From Verrucomicrobiia bacterium (GTDB lineage Bacteria; Verrucomicrobiota; Verrucomicrobiia; Limisphaerales; UBA11358): a stretch of DNA of 64,000 nt. The notes below the pieces were generated by a model, which worked only from the letters and a program-made list of their open reading frames with translations, was not told the DNA's origin and did not search any database. Shown one piece after another: positions 23,736 through 32,409 of this stretch. The position numbers and the translations under genes were made by a program. Position 1 is the first letter of the stretch; each line of letters begins with the position of its first letter. Where the stretch lies: NCBI GenBank assembly GCA_031290985.1, contig JARLJW010000013.1, forward strand, positions 1-64,000, given 5' to 3'.

Positions 23736-26246
23736 ATGAAGTTGAAAGCATTTTGCTGTGTGCTCGGGGTCTGTGTGTTTTCCGCGCTGCTGTCCACCGC
23801 CGAGGACAAGGACTTCGCGGCTTATGACCAGGCGTTATCATTGCGTCAGCGGATGTCGGATTTGGTTTATCGCGCCGAGGTCAAAACACACTGGCTAGCG
23901 GATGACCGATGCTGGTATCGCGTCCAGACAGGCGCGCAAACGCATGAGTTTGTGCTGGTGAACTCTGAAACCGGTGTACGTCAACCGGCGTTTGACCATG
24001 AAAAACTGGCGCGGGCGCTGGCGAAAGTGACGGGTCAAAGCCAGCACGGGGATAATTTGCCGCTGTCCAACCTGAATTTTCCGGTGACGAATGCGTTCAC
24101 TTTCACGGTCGCCGGGAAAAGCTGGTGCTGTAATCTGGGAGATTATTCGTTGTTGGCAGAAAAGAGTACTGATATGGGTGAAGGCCCGGTGCGCCGTCTA
24201 CCGGGTCCGCGTCCGAGTTTGCGTACGGGCGAGGAAACGAGTCTGCATTTCATCAACCGGACGACGAATGAGGTGAAGCTGTTCTGGATGGACCCGGCGG
24301 GTGATCGGCAGTTCTACGCCATGATTCCAGCGGGCGGTGAACGGGAGCAGAACACATACGCGGGCCATGTGTGGCTGCTGACGACGGGCGCGGGCGACCA
24401 GGTGGCGGTGTTCGAAGCGCCGGATGGCGGCGGCGATGCGATCATCGGTGGGGACGAGCGGCCGGGGGGTGAAAATCCGCGCCGTAACCGGCGCGGCCGG
24501 CAGCATGACGCAGCGGCTTCACCCGATGGAAAATGGATGGCATTTGTCCAAGATAACAATGTTTGTGTCCGCGCGACGGAGGCGGGCGGAAAGGTCTTTG
24601 CGTTGAGCACGAACGGGACAGCGGAAGCGTTTTACAGCGGGGAATTTCATTGGTCGCCAGATTCCCAAAAGCTCGTGGCGGTGCAGACGACGAAGGGCGA
24701 CGGGCGGAAGGTGTACCTGGTGGAGTCATCGCCGAAGGACCAGGAGCAGCCGAAGTTGTTGTCGTATGATTACGACAAGCCGGGCGACAAGATTCCGGTG
24801 CCGCGTCCGCAGTTGTTTGATGTGGCGGCACGCAGCCAGATTCCGGTGCCGGACGGATTGTTCACGAATGCGTGGAGCGTGGAGGAGATCCGTTGGTGGC
24901 CGGATTCCAGCCGCTTCACGTTTCTCTTCAACCAGCGCGGGCATCAGACGTTGCGCATCGTGGCGGTGGATGCGCACAGCGGCGAGGCGCGGGCAATCGT
25001 GGATGAACACAGCGGGACATTCATCGATTACAGCGGCAAGGAATTTTCCCAATACCTGGACGCGACGCACGAGATCATCTGGATGAGCGAGCGCGATGGC
25101 TGGAATCATTTGTACCTGTACGACGCGGCGACCGGGGCGGTGAAAAATCAGATCACTAAGGGTGAGTGGGTGGTGCGCGGGGTGGATTTCGTGGATGAGA
25201 CGAACCGGCAAATCTGGTTCCGGGCGGGCGGGATCGTGCCAGGGCAGGATCCGTATTACATCCATTTTTGCCGGGTGAATTTTGACGGCAGCGGGCTGAC
25301 GGTTTTGACGGCGGGCGATGGCACGCACCAGGCGGAATTTTCGCCGGACCGGAAATTTTTTGTGGATGCCTGGTCGCGCGTGGATGCGCCACCGGTGACA
25401 GAATTGCGCCGCAGCAACGATGGTAAATTGGTCTGCGAACTGGAGCAGGCGGACATCGGGCGGCTGGTCAAGGCCGGCTGGGCACAACCAGAACGCTTTA
25501 TGGCCAAAGGGCGCGACGGGGTGACGGATATTTATGGCGTGATTTTCCGTCCGACGCATTTTAATCCGAAGCGGAAATATCCGGTGGTGGAAAATATTTA
25601 TGCGGGGCCGCAGGATTCATTTGCGCCGAAGGCGTTCAAGCCGTTTTACGGACAGCAGGAGGTTGCGGAGCTGGGGTTCATCGTGGTGCAGCTGGACGGT
25701 ATGGGCACATCCAACCGCTCGAAGAAGTTTCACGATGTCTGCTGGAAAAATCTGGCGGATGCGGGATTCCCCGACCGCATTCTTTGGATCAAGGCGGCGG
25801 CGGCGAAACATCCGGAGATGGACTTGGCACGCGTGGGGATTTACGGCGGCTCGGCCGGCGGGCAGGATGCGATGCGGGCGTTGCTGGACCACGGCGATTT
25901 TTACAAGGTGAGCGTGGCGGACTGCGGTTGTCATGACAACCGCATGGACAAGATCTGGTGGAACGAGCAATGGATGGGCTGGCCGGTGGATGACAGCTAT
26001 GCGCGGAGTTCGAACGTGGATGGCGCGTGGAAGCTGAAGGGCAAGCTGCTGCTCATGGTGGGCGAACTGGACCATAACGTGGACCCGGCCTCGACGATGC
26101 AGGTGGTCGACGCTCTGGAAAAGGCGGGCAAGGATTTTGAGATGCTGGTGATCACCGGCTCGGATCACGGTTCAGCCGAGACGCCGTATGGCAAGCGCCG
26201 GCGGGCGGATTTTCTGGTGCGCAACCTGTTGGGCGGCAAAGAATGA
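23736..26246 (+). CDS. Secreted S9-family (DPP-IV-like) serine peptidase
   Basis: The protein has 836 residues. An N-terminal signal peptide (KLKAFCCVLGVCVFSALLST) is followed by an eight-bladed-propeller-type region (about 100-560; repeated SPDGKWMAFVQD, WSPDSQKLVAVQ and WWPDSSRFTFLF) and an alpha/beta hydrolase domain (about 590-830). The catalytic triad is visible: Ser in GIYGGSAGGQDA, Asp in MVGELDHNVDP and His in ITGSDHGSAE. DPP-IV relatives cleave dipeptides after proline. I chose the ATG at 23736; an in-frame ATG at 23724 is possible. A longer frame back to 23298 would run through the divergent gene and is not credible. Confidence 0.92.
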   Translation: MKLKAFCCVLGVCVFSALLSTAEDKDFAAYDQALSLRQRMSDLVYRAEVKTHWLADDRCWYRVQTGAQTHEFVLVNSETGVRQPAFDHEKLARALAKVTGQSQHGDNLPLSNLNFPVTNAFTFTVAGKSWCCNLGDYSLLAEKSTDMGEGPVRRLPGPRPSLRTGEETSLHFINRTTNEVKLFWMDPAGDRQFYAMIPAGGEREQNTYAGHVWLLTTGAGDQVAVFEAPDGGGDAIIGGDERPGGENPRRNRRGRQHDAAASPDGKWMAFVQDNNVCVRATEAGGKVFALSTNGTAEAFYSGEFHWSPDSQKLVAVQTTKGDGRKVYLVESSPKDQEQPKLLSYDYDKPGDKIPVPRPQLFDVAARSQIPVPDGLFTNAWSVEEIRWWPDSSRFTFLFNQRGHQTLRIVAVDAHSGEARAIVDEHSGTFIDYSGKEFSQYLDATHEIIWMSERDGWNHLYLYDAATGAVKNQITKGEWVVRGVDFVDETNRQIWFRAGGIVPGQDPYYIHFCRVNFDGSGLTVLTAGDGTHQAEFSPDRKFFVDAWSRVDAPPVTELRRSNDGKLVCELEQADIGRLVKAGWAQPERFMAKGRDGVTDIYGVIFRPTHFNPKRKYPVVENIYAGPQDSFAPKAFKPFYGQQEVAELGFIVVQLDGMGTSNRSKKFHDVCWKNLADAGFPDRILWIKAAAAKHPEMDLARVGIYGGSAGGQDAMRALLDHGDFYKVSVADCGCHDNRMDKIWWNEQWMGWPVDDSYARSSNVDGAWKLKGKLLLMVGELDHNVDPASTMQVVDALEKAGKDFEMLVITGSDHGSAETPYGKRRRADFLVRNLLGGKE

Positions 26247-26287
26247 AATTGCTTTCCGCACCAAAACCCCCATGATTTTTACCACAA

Positions 26288-26647
26288 ATGAAAAAGCTTT
26301 CTCTCTTCGCAATCCTGCTGGTGACTCTGGTGGCGCCCGGTTGCAGCTGGTTCAAACATAGCCAGACGGTCAAACCGGCGAAGCCAGCCTCAGCGGCGCC
26401 CAAGACCATCGTCACACCGGATATGTCGCTGGCGGCGAAGGTGATCTCGGTCAACACGGTGGGGCGTTTTGTGGTTTTGAGTTTCCCGGCGGAGCAGATG
26501 CCCAAATTGCAGCAGACCTTGTTTCTTTACCGCATGGGGATGAAGGTGGCGGAAGTGAAAGTCACCGGGCCGCAGCAGGAAAACAACATCGTCGCTGATC
26601 TGGTCACCGGTGATCCGAAGGTTGGGGACACGGTTCGCGCTGAGTGA
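26288..26647 (+). CDS. Small lipoprotein with beta-rich C-terminal domain
   Basis: The protein has 119 residues. The lipobox VAPGC puts the lipid-modified cysteine at residue 19. The domain from about 45 to the end (KVISVNTVGRFVVLSFPAEQ, LFLYRMGMKVAEVKVTG, GDPKVGDTVRAE) resembles a small beta-barrel domain seen in many Verrucomicrobia envelope proteins. I have no functional name for it. It follows the S9 peptidase by 41 bp and may share its transcript. Confidence 0.75.
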   Translation: MKKLSLFAILLVTLVAPGCSWFKHSQTVKPAKPASAAPKTIVTPDMSLAAKVISVNTVGRFVVLSFPAEQMPKLQQTLFLYRMGMKVAEVKVTGPQQENNIVADLVTGDPKVGDTVRAE

Positions 26648-26663
26648 CGGCCGCGAGCGTGAG

Positions 26664-26972
26664 TCATTTCTCCGCGAGCGGCTGCACGGTCTTGGGCAGC
26701 GAGTCTTTGCGGTAGGGAGAGTGCAGATTAAAATAGATGCCGCAGAGGGGTGTTTCACCATCGCCCTGGCTTAAAATGATGGTGACCTCCTTGTCCAAGG
26801 CGATGCCGTGGCGCATCCCGGCGGCGCGTGTTTCGTAGGCTTTGATGGCTTTCTGGAGCAGCGAAGTCAGCGACGCCTCAAACTCGTCGGGCGTTTTGTG
26901 CAGGCAGACGACATAGCGGTCGTAATTCTTGACCGCCGCGCTGATTTCGCTTTTGAAAGTGTCCACCGTCAT
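26664..26972 (-). CDS. Hypothetical protein
   Basis: This 102-residue soluble protein has no signal peptide or membrane segment. It is helical at first (ISAAVKNYDRYVVCLHKTPD) with a beta-type C terminus (KEVTIILSQGDGETPLCGIY). I do not recognise a family. Composition and codon use look like a real gene. It is co-directional with yggS downstream and convergent with the lipoprotein gene. Confidence 0.6.
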   Translation of the reverse strand: MTVDTFKSEISAAVKNYDRYVVCLHKTPDEFEASLTSLLQKAIKAYETRAAGMRHGIALDKEVTIILSQGDGETPLCGIYFNLHSPYRKDSLPKTVQPLAEK

Positions 26973-27053
26973 AGGTTCAACCTAATTCATATCGGCGGAA
27001 TTGCCATAAAATTAAGCGCTGTTTGTGCCACCCGGCTGGAAAAGAGCTTGGAT

Positions 27054-27758
27054 TCAATCTGCGGCCGGCCGGACAACCTTTTGGCGCTCACCGAATAAGG
27101 CGGTTCCCACGCGCACCATGGTGGCACCTTCCTCGATCGCCACCTCAAAATCGCCGCTCATACCAATGCTCAGGTGCGGCAGCGGCGCACCGAGCACGGC
27201 CTCGGCGCGGGTTTTCAACTCGCGCAGGCGCTGGAAGTACGGGCGTGATTTCTCCGCCACCGGGCTGAACGGCGGGATGGCCATGACCCCGTGGATTTCA
27301 AGGCGCGGGAGGGCGTTCAACTCGCTGAGTTCCGCGAGCAACTGCTCCGGATTGTAACCGAACTTGCTGGCCTCTCCGGCGACGTTCACCTCAAGCAAAA
27401 TGGGCATCGTTTTGGCTGCCTGCTCGGCGCGTTTGGAAATTTCCCGGGCGATGGCAAGACTGTCCACGCCCTGGATCATTTCGAAGAGTTCGACGGCATC
27501 GCGCACCTTGTTGGATTGGAGGTGGCCGATGAATTGCCAGCGGGCCTTGCTCGGGGAGAGCGGGATTTTGGCCTTGGCCTCCTGGATTTTGTTTTCGCCG
27601 AAATGAAATTGCCCGGCGTCCACCGCCGCACGGATGGTTTCCGGCGGGTGCGACTTGGAGACGGCCAGCAAGGTGACGGAAGCTTCGGCGCGGCCCGCCC
27701 GCTGGCAGGCGGCGGCGATGCGCTGGCGGATGGAAGCAAGATTTTCGGCAAAGGTCAC
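27054..27758 (-). CDS. yggS: YggS-family PLP homeostasis protein
   Basis: This 234-residue single-domain PLP-binding protein is of the YggS/PROSC type, which buffers free PLP and affects amino-acid balance. The PLP lysine lies in LLAVSKSHPPETI (about residue 35). The conserved HFGENKIQEAKAK, WQFIGHLQSNK and phosphate-binding MSGDFEVAIEEGATMVRVG are all present. It begins with GTG at 27758. It lies 81 bp after the hypothetical protein's start region on the same strand. Length is normal. Confidence 0.95.
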   Translation of the reverse strand: MTFAENLASIRQRIAAACQRAGRAEASVTLLAVSKSHPPETIRAAVDAGQFHFGENKIQEAKAKIPLSPSKARWQFIGHLQSNKVRDAVELFEMIQGVDSLAIAREISKRAEQAAKTMPILLEVNVAGEASKFGYNPEQLLAELSELNALPRLEIHGVMAIPPFSPVAEKSRPYFQRLRELKTRAEAVLGAPLPHLSIGMSGDFEVAIEEGATMVRVGTALFGERQKVVRPAAD

Positions 27759-27764
27759 GGAATG

Positions 27765-27829
27765 ATTTTAACCACAGATGGACGCAGATAAACACAGATT
27801 TTGTATTTATCCGTGTCCAACCAGCGGTG
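27765..27829. repeat. Dispersed repeat D, inverted pair
   Basis: TTTTAACCACAGATGGACGC at 27767 and TTATCCGTGTCCAACCAGCG at about 27807 are imperfect reverse complements. They are of the same family as the pair at 9928-10034. The repeat lies in the divergent region between yggS and the PepSY lipoprotein gene. Confidence 0.65.
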
Positions 27830-28017
27830 TGCGCCCGTACCCGGGCGCGCGGCAAGCGTGCAAGTGTTCGTGCCAGCTCCGCACGCACCGCGCCGGGAGC
27901 GGCGGATGAGGCTGGCAAATGACAAAACTGTCATGCACTGTTTATTGAATCTTCATCTCGATTTCGTTTAATGTCGGCGCAGTATCCAAACAACATAAAC
28001 CGAACAAAATCAAATTC

Positions 28018-28422
28018 ATGAACATTAAAATGATCCTCAGCGTCGCGCTCGCCGCCGGGCTGCTCACCGGCTGCGAATGCACCAAATGTGAAAAGTGCGA
28101 AAAAGGCGAAGCCAAAGAAGCCTCGCAAGCCGAGCTCCTGAGCCAGGCCAAAATCTCCAAGGAAACCGCCCAGGCTTCCGCGCTCGCCAAGGTCCCCGGC
28201 GGAACCGTCAAGGACGCCGAACTCGAAAAGGAAAAAGGCAAGCTCATCTGGTCGTTCGATGTCGCCATTCCTGATTCCAAGGACATCAAGGAAGTCGCCG
28301 TGGACGCCACCACGGGCGACGTGATCGCCGTGGACACGGAATCTCCGGAAGACCAGGCCAAAGAAGCCGCCGAAGACGCCGCCAAGGCCAAGAAAAAAGG
28401 CGAAAAGGAAGACAAAGACTGA
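28018..28422 (+). CDS. PepSY-like lipoprotein
   Basis: The protein has 134 residues. The lipobox LLTGC gives a modified Cys at residue 19, followed by a Cys-rich CECTKCEKCEK tract that could bind metal. Residues about 40-110 match a single PepSY repeat (AKISKETAQASALAKVPGGT, WSFDVAIPDSKDIKEVAVDA, TGDVIAVDTES). The C terminus is a charged Lys/Glu/Asp tail. PepSY proteins often accompany metal- or envelope-responsive two-component systems, and one lies downstream. An intrinsic terminator follows, so it is transcribed separately from the next gene. Confidence 0.85.
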   Translation: MNIKMILSVALAAGLLTGCECTKCEKCEKGEAKEASQAELLSQAKISKETAQASALAKVPGGTVKDAELEKEKGKLIWSFDVAIPDSKDIKEVAVDATTGDVIAVDTESPEDQAKEAAEDAAKAKKKGEKEDKD

Positions 28423-28437
28423 GCCGTTGACTTAAAC

Positions 28438-28471
28438 CAAAGGCCGGGTGGCTGAAACCTCCCGGCCTTTT
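28438..28471 (+). terminator. Intrinsic terminator after the PepSY lipoprotein gene
   Basis: AAAGGCCGGG and CCCGGCCTTTT form a 10-bp perfect stem with a 12-base loop and a short T-run. It lies 16 bp after the stop codon. Confidence 0.85.
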
Positions 28472-28512
28472 CCCCGTCTGACCTGATTCCAACCACCGTC
28501 CAAATTCATACC

Positions 28513-29226
28513 ATGAAGAGAATCCTAAACCTGAAATGGCTGTTCGCCGCTGTCGGCGCATTGGGGCTGGCAGGATGCGTCAGTGATAGAGTATGCGATC
28601 AGCGAGCTTATATGATGCCGGTGGCCAAGTTCTCCCACTCGCGCGAAATCACCAATCCCTATCTGCCTCTCACATCGCTCCAGCAGGACATCCTGGAAAA
28701 CAAGAGCGAACGCGTGGAGCGCACGGCGAAGCCGGAAATCCACAAGACGTTTGAGATCACTGGCCAGACGGTCGAGGCGCTGACGGTCGAAGATCGCGAA
28801 TATGATTCGGTCGGAAACCTGACCGAGGCGACCTTGGACTATTTCGCCCAGGACGATGCCGGCAACGTTTATTATCTCGGCGAAGATGTGGACACCTACA
28901 AGGATGGAAAAGTTTCCGGCCACAGCGGCGGGTGGTTGCTGGGCAAGGACACAAAAATCCCCGGCGTGCTGCTGCCGGCGCATCCCGGGGTCGGTGACAA
29001 GTTTCAATCGGAAAATGTTCCCGGCATCACGGTCGAGGATGACGTGGTGGTTTCCGTTTCGGAAACCATGACGGTTCCCGCGGGAACGTTTCACAACTGC
29101 ATCAAGACAAAGGAGCACGCGTCCGATGGCGCAACGGAATATAAATATTACGCCCCCGGCGTCGGTGTGATCGCCGAGATGGATTCGGACGCGGGGCTGC
29201 TGTTGAAATCACACTCGACTCATTGA
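28513..29226 (+). CDS. Lipoprotein of unknown function upstream of a two-component system
   Basis: This 237-residue protein has lipobox LAGC at residues 19-22. The mature part is beta-rich (VDTYKDGKVSGHSGGWLLG, KIPGVLLPAHPGVGDKFQSE, VPAGTFHNCIKTKEHAS). Such 'metal-free' phrases recall proteins that encode a DUF-type stress or extracytoplasmic fold, but I cannot name the family. The stop lies 23 bp before the response-regulator start, so it probably shares the transcript. It may be an accessory sensor or a target of the efflux regulation. Confidence 0.7.
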   Translation: MKRILNLKWLFAAVGALGLAGCVSDRVCDQRAYMMPVAKFSHSREITNPYLPLTSLQQDILENKSERVERTAKPEIHKTFEITGQTVEALTVEDREYDSVGNLTEATLDYFAQDDAGNVYYLGEDVDTYKDGKVSGHSGGWLLGKDTKIPGVLLPAHPGVGDKFQSENVPGITVEDDVVVSVSETMTVPAGTFHNCIKTKEHASDGATEYKYYAPGVGVIAEMDSDAGLLLKSHSTH

Positions 29227-29249
29227 CCACCGGCGGTTCTAATTTTTCC

Positions 29250-29924
29250 ATGCGCGTGCTCGTTGTCGAAGACGAAAAGAAAACGGCCTCCTTCGTCCGC
29301 AAGGCGTTGCAGGCCGAAGGCTTCGCCGTGGACGTCTGCCACGATGGCGAGGCCGCGCTGGCCGCCGCCGCCGCCACGCCGTTCGATGTGCTGGTGCTTG
29401 ACATCATGCTGCCGGGACGCGACGGCCTGAGCGTGCTGCGCCAGTTGCGCGAGCGCAAGAGCACCACGCCCGTGCTGCTCCTCTCCGCCCGGGGCGAAGT
29501 GAATGAACGCGTGGAAGGGCTGAATTCCGGCGCCGATGATTATTTGCCCAAGCCATTTGAACTAGCCGAGCTCGTCGCCCGCGTCCGCGCCCTCACCCGG
29601 CGCAGCACGGAAAACAAATTGACGACCCTGCGCGTGGCCGACCTCACGCTCGACACGCTCACGCATAAGGCGCAGCGCGGCGGCGCGACCATCGAGCTGA
29701 CCGTGCGCGAGTACCGGCTCCTGGAATTTCTCATGCGCTCCGCCGGCCGGCCGTGCGGCCGCATGATGATCCTGGAAAAGGTCTGGGACTATGATTTCGA
29801 TCCCGGCACCAACCTGGTGGACGTTTACATCCGCCGGGTGCGCGAGAAGATCGATGCGGGCTTTGAACCCAAGCTGCTCTACACCGTGCGCGGCAGCGGC
29901 TACATCTTGAAGGAGGCGCAGTGA
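29250..29924 (+). CDS. OmpR-family response regulator
   Basis: This 224-residue protein has a receiver domain with the phospho-acceptor Asp at about residue 51 (VLVLDIMLPGRDG) and the conserved Lys in GADDYLPKPFELAELV. A winged-helix DNA-binding domain follows (LTVREYRLLEFLMRSAGRPC, VWDYDFDPGTNLVDVYIRRV, YTVRGSGYILKEA). I chose the ATG at 29250, where the receiver begins. It overlaps the kinase gene by 4 bp (GTGA). By position it probably controls the efflux operon that follows. CusR/CzcR-type regulators have this plan. Confidence 0.95.
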   Translation: MRVLVVEDEKKTASFVRKALQAEGFAVDVCHDGEAALAAAAATPFDVLVLDIMLPGRDGLSVLRQLRERKSTTPVLLLSARGEVNERVEGLNSGADDYLPKPFELAELVARVRALTRRSTENKLTTLRVADLTLDTLTHKAQRGGATIELTVREYRLLEFLMRSAGRPCGRMMILEKVWDYDFDPGTNLVDVYIRRVREKIDAGFEPKLLYTVRGSGYILKEAQ

Positions 29925-31000
29925 CGATCCGCACGCGCCTGAGCCTTTGGTACGCCAGCATCATGTTCATCGCGCTGATGGTCATGGGCGTTTTGCTTTA
30001 CTACCAACTCGTCATCGAGCCGCGCGAGGAAGCGCACCACCACCATCACCACGAACGGGATGAAGAACCGGTTGATCCGGATGTTTTTGAGGATGTCACC
30101 AGCATCGTGTTGTCCTGCGGCATTCCGGCGGCGCTGCTCGCCGTGGCCGGCGGCTGGTGGCTGATGAAGAAATCCCTCGCGCCCATCGCCAGCCTCACGC
30201 GGGCCACGGAAAAGATCACCGCGCAAAATCTCGGCGAGCGCCTCGCCCGCACCCACAACGGCGACGAACTCGACCGGCTCACAGAAGTCTTCAATTCCAT
30301 GCTTGCGCGCCTTGATGATTCCTTTAACCGCATCCGCGAATTCACCCTGCACGCCTCGCACGAACTGAAAACCCCGCTCACAGTCCTGCGCGGCGAGACG
30401 GAAACCGCCCTGCGCGAAAATTCGCTTTCCGCCGCCGAGCACGACCGCGCCGTCAGCCAGCTCGACGAACTCAACCGCCTCACGCGCATCGTGGACGGCC
30501 TGACGTTGCTCGCCAAGGCGGATGCCGGCCAAGTATCGTTGAACCTGGAAACCATCCGACTTGATGAACTGGTGCGCGATAATTTTGCCGACCTGCAGAT
30601 CCTCGCCGAACCGCACGGCGTCGAGGTCATGTTGGCAGCGTGCGAGGAAGTTTCCGTCCGCGGCGACCGGCACCGCCTCCGTCAATTGCTGCTGAACCTG
30701 GCCGATAATGCCGTAAAATACAACCAGCCGCAGGGCAGCGTGACCATGAGCCTGCGCCGCTCCGGTAATGCGGCGGACTTCTTCATCACCAACACCGGCG
30801 CGGGCATTCCGCCGGAAATCCTGCCGCGCGTCTTTGACCGTTTTTATCGCGGCGATGCGGCGCATGGCAATGCCGTGGATGGGTGCGGCCTCGGCTTGAG
30901 CATCGCACAGTGGATCGTTTCCGCGCACGGCGGCAAGATTCAAATTGCGTCCGAACCTTTAAAACAGACAATTGTCACCGTGCAACTGCCGACCGCATGA
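29921..31000 (+). CDS. Sensor histidine kinase with His-rich periplasmic loop
   Basis: The protein has 359 residues. Two membrane segments (about 8-32 and 62-82) flank a very short sensor loop with six consecutive histidines at 39-44 followed by acidic residues (ERDEEP). HAMP follows (about 85-135), then HisKA with the phospho-His at about 147 (HASHELKTPLTVLRGE) and HATPase_c (LRQLLLNLADNAVKYN, GCGLGLSIAQWIVSAHGGK). The His/Asp/Glu loop is well suited to direct Zn, Ni, Co or Cu binding; that is inference. It starts with GTG at 29921 behind a strong Shine-Dalgarno (AAGGAGG). It overlaps both the regulator and the next gene by 4 bp, giving one coupled operon. Confidence 0.94.
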   Translation: MTIRTRLSLWYASIMFIALMVMGVLLYYQLVIEPREEAHHHHHHERDEEPVDPDVFEDVTSIVLSCGIPAALLAVAGGWWLMKKSLAPIASLTRATEKITAQNLGERLARTHNGDELDRLTEVFNSMLARLDDSFNRIREFTLHASHELKTPLTVLRGETETALRENSLSAAEHDRAVSQLDELNRLTRIVDGLTLLAKADAGQVSLNLETIRLDELVRDNFADLQILAEPHGVEVMLAACEEVSVRGDRHRLRQLLLNLADNAVKYNQPQGSVTMSLRRSGNAADFFITNTGAGIPPEILPRVFDRFYRGDAAHGNAVDGCGLGLSIAQWIVSAHGGKIQIASEPLKQTIVTVQLPTA

Positions 31001-32409
31001 AATTTTGGCCAATCATTTTAGGAACGACCTTGCTCGCCGGTTCCGGCTGCATGCATTACCAGCCGCGCCCGCTCGCGCCGGAAAAATCCGCCGCCCTGCT
31101 GGAATCGCGCCGGCTGGATGATGCCGGCCTGGGGGTTTTCATCAGCACCAATTCGCATCCCGCACCGGCGGCCTGGCCGTTGGAAAAGTGGGACCAGGAT
31201 TCGCTCACCCTCGCCGCGTTTTATTTTCATCCCGATCTCGCCGTGGCGCGCGCACAATGGCAACTGGCCGAGGCGGGCGTCAAGACTGCCGGCGGCCGGC
31301 CAAACCCGACCCTCACGGTCACGCCCCAATACAACACGACGACGTTCGTCCCCTCGCCCTGGGGACCGTCGGTGAGTTTTGACCTGCCCGTTGAAACGGC
31401 GGGCAAACGCGGCAAGCGCATCGCCGAGGCGGAAAAAATCTCCGAATCCGCGCGCTGGAATTTTGTTTCCGCCGCGTGGTCGGTCCGCAGCGGCGTTCGC
31501 GCCGCCCTCGCGGATTACGCCATGGCCCAAAGGCGTCTGCCCTTGCTGCAAAAACAGCTCGCGGCCCAGCGCGAAATCGTCCGGCTGCAGCAGCAGACTT
31601 TTGATGCCGGTGAAACATCGCGCCCGGAACTCACCACCGCGCAAATGGCGTTGAGCAAATTGCAGCTCGATGTTTCCGCCGCGGAATCGCAGGCCATCGC
31701 GGCCCGCTCGCGGCTGGCCGAGGCGCTCGGCGTCAGCGTGGTGGCGCTGGAAAACATCCAAGTTGCCGGAAACTATTCAGCGGGGCCAGCGGACGATTTG
31801 ACCTCGGACGCCGCCCGTCATGCCGCCTTGCTGGGCCGCGCTGACATCCGCGCCGCGCTGGCGGATTACGCCGCCGCCGAAAACGATTTGCAGCTTGAGA
31901 TCGCCAAACAATATCCCGACGTGCACCTGAACCCCGGCTACCAGTTCGACCAGGGCGACAACAAATGGTCCATCGGCCTCACCGTCGAGCTGCCGGTCTT
32001 CAACCAGAACCAGGGTCCAATCACCGAGGCGCGGGCGCGCCGTGAATTGTCCGCCGCGAAATTCCTCCAGCTCCAGGCACAGGTCATCGCGCAGGTGGAA
32101 CGTGCCGTGGCCGGCTATCAAGGCGCGCAGGCACAGATGAAAACCACCGGCGAATTGGTTGCCGCCGCCAACCGGCAGCACCAATCCGTCGTGGCGAAGG
32201 CGAAGGCGGGCGCCGCGACCAAAATGGATCTGGCGGCGGCAGAAATTGAACTGGCCTCCGCCCAGCTCGCCGAATTCGACAGCATGGCGCAATCGCAGTC
32301 GGCCCTCGGTGCCCTCGAAGACGCGCTGCAAAGCCCGGCGGATTCCCTCGCCGCCGTCATCCAGAAAATTTTCACCGTCACCCCGCAAGCAAAGGCATCG
32401 CACCCATGA
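30997..32409 (+). CDS. TolC/CzcC-type outer-membrane efflux lipoprotein
   Basis: This 470-residue protein has an N-terminal lipoprotein signal with Cys18 (LAGSGC). Two outer-membrane-efflux repeats follow, rich in long coiled-coil helices (AQRRLPLLQKQLAAQREIVR, QLAEFDSMAQSQSALGALED), with a beta segment around GYQFDQGDNKWSIGLTVELP and PVFNQNQGPI. This last motif is typical of CzcC/CusC-like factors. The ATG at 30997 overlaps the kinase stop by 4 bp. It would form the outer channel of the RND pump encoded next. Confidence 0.9.
   Translation: MKFWPIILGTTLLAGSGCMHYQPRPLAPEKSAALLESRRLDDAGLGVFISTNSHPAPAAWPLEKWDQDSLTLAAFYFHPDLAVARAQWQLAEAGVKTAGGRPNPTLTVTPQYNTTTFVPSPWGPSVSFDLPVETAGKRGKRIAEAEKISESARWNFVSAAWSVRSGVRAALADYAMAQRRLPLLQKQLAAQREIVRLQQQTFDAGETSRPELTTAQMALSKLQLDVSAAESQAIAARSRLAEALGVSVVALENIQVAGNYSAGPADDLTSDAARHAALLGRADIRAALADYAAAENDLQLEIAKQYPDVHLNPGYQFDQGDNKWSIGLTVELPVFNQNQGPITEARARRELSAAKFLQLQAQVIAQVERAVAGYQGAQAQMKTTGELVAAANRQHQSVVAKAKAGAATKMDLAAAEIELASAQLAEFDSMAQSQSALGALEDALQSPADSLAAVIQKIFTVTPQAKASHP

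Noticed and set aside
29223..29249. TTG start for the response regulator overlapping the lipoprotein stop
   Set aside because: The extra nine residues precede the first receiver strand. The ATG at 29250 gives the standard OmpR-family start.
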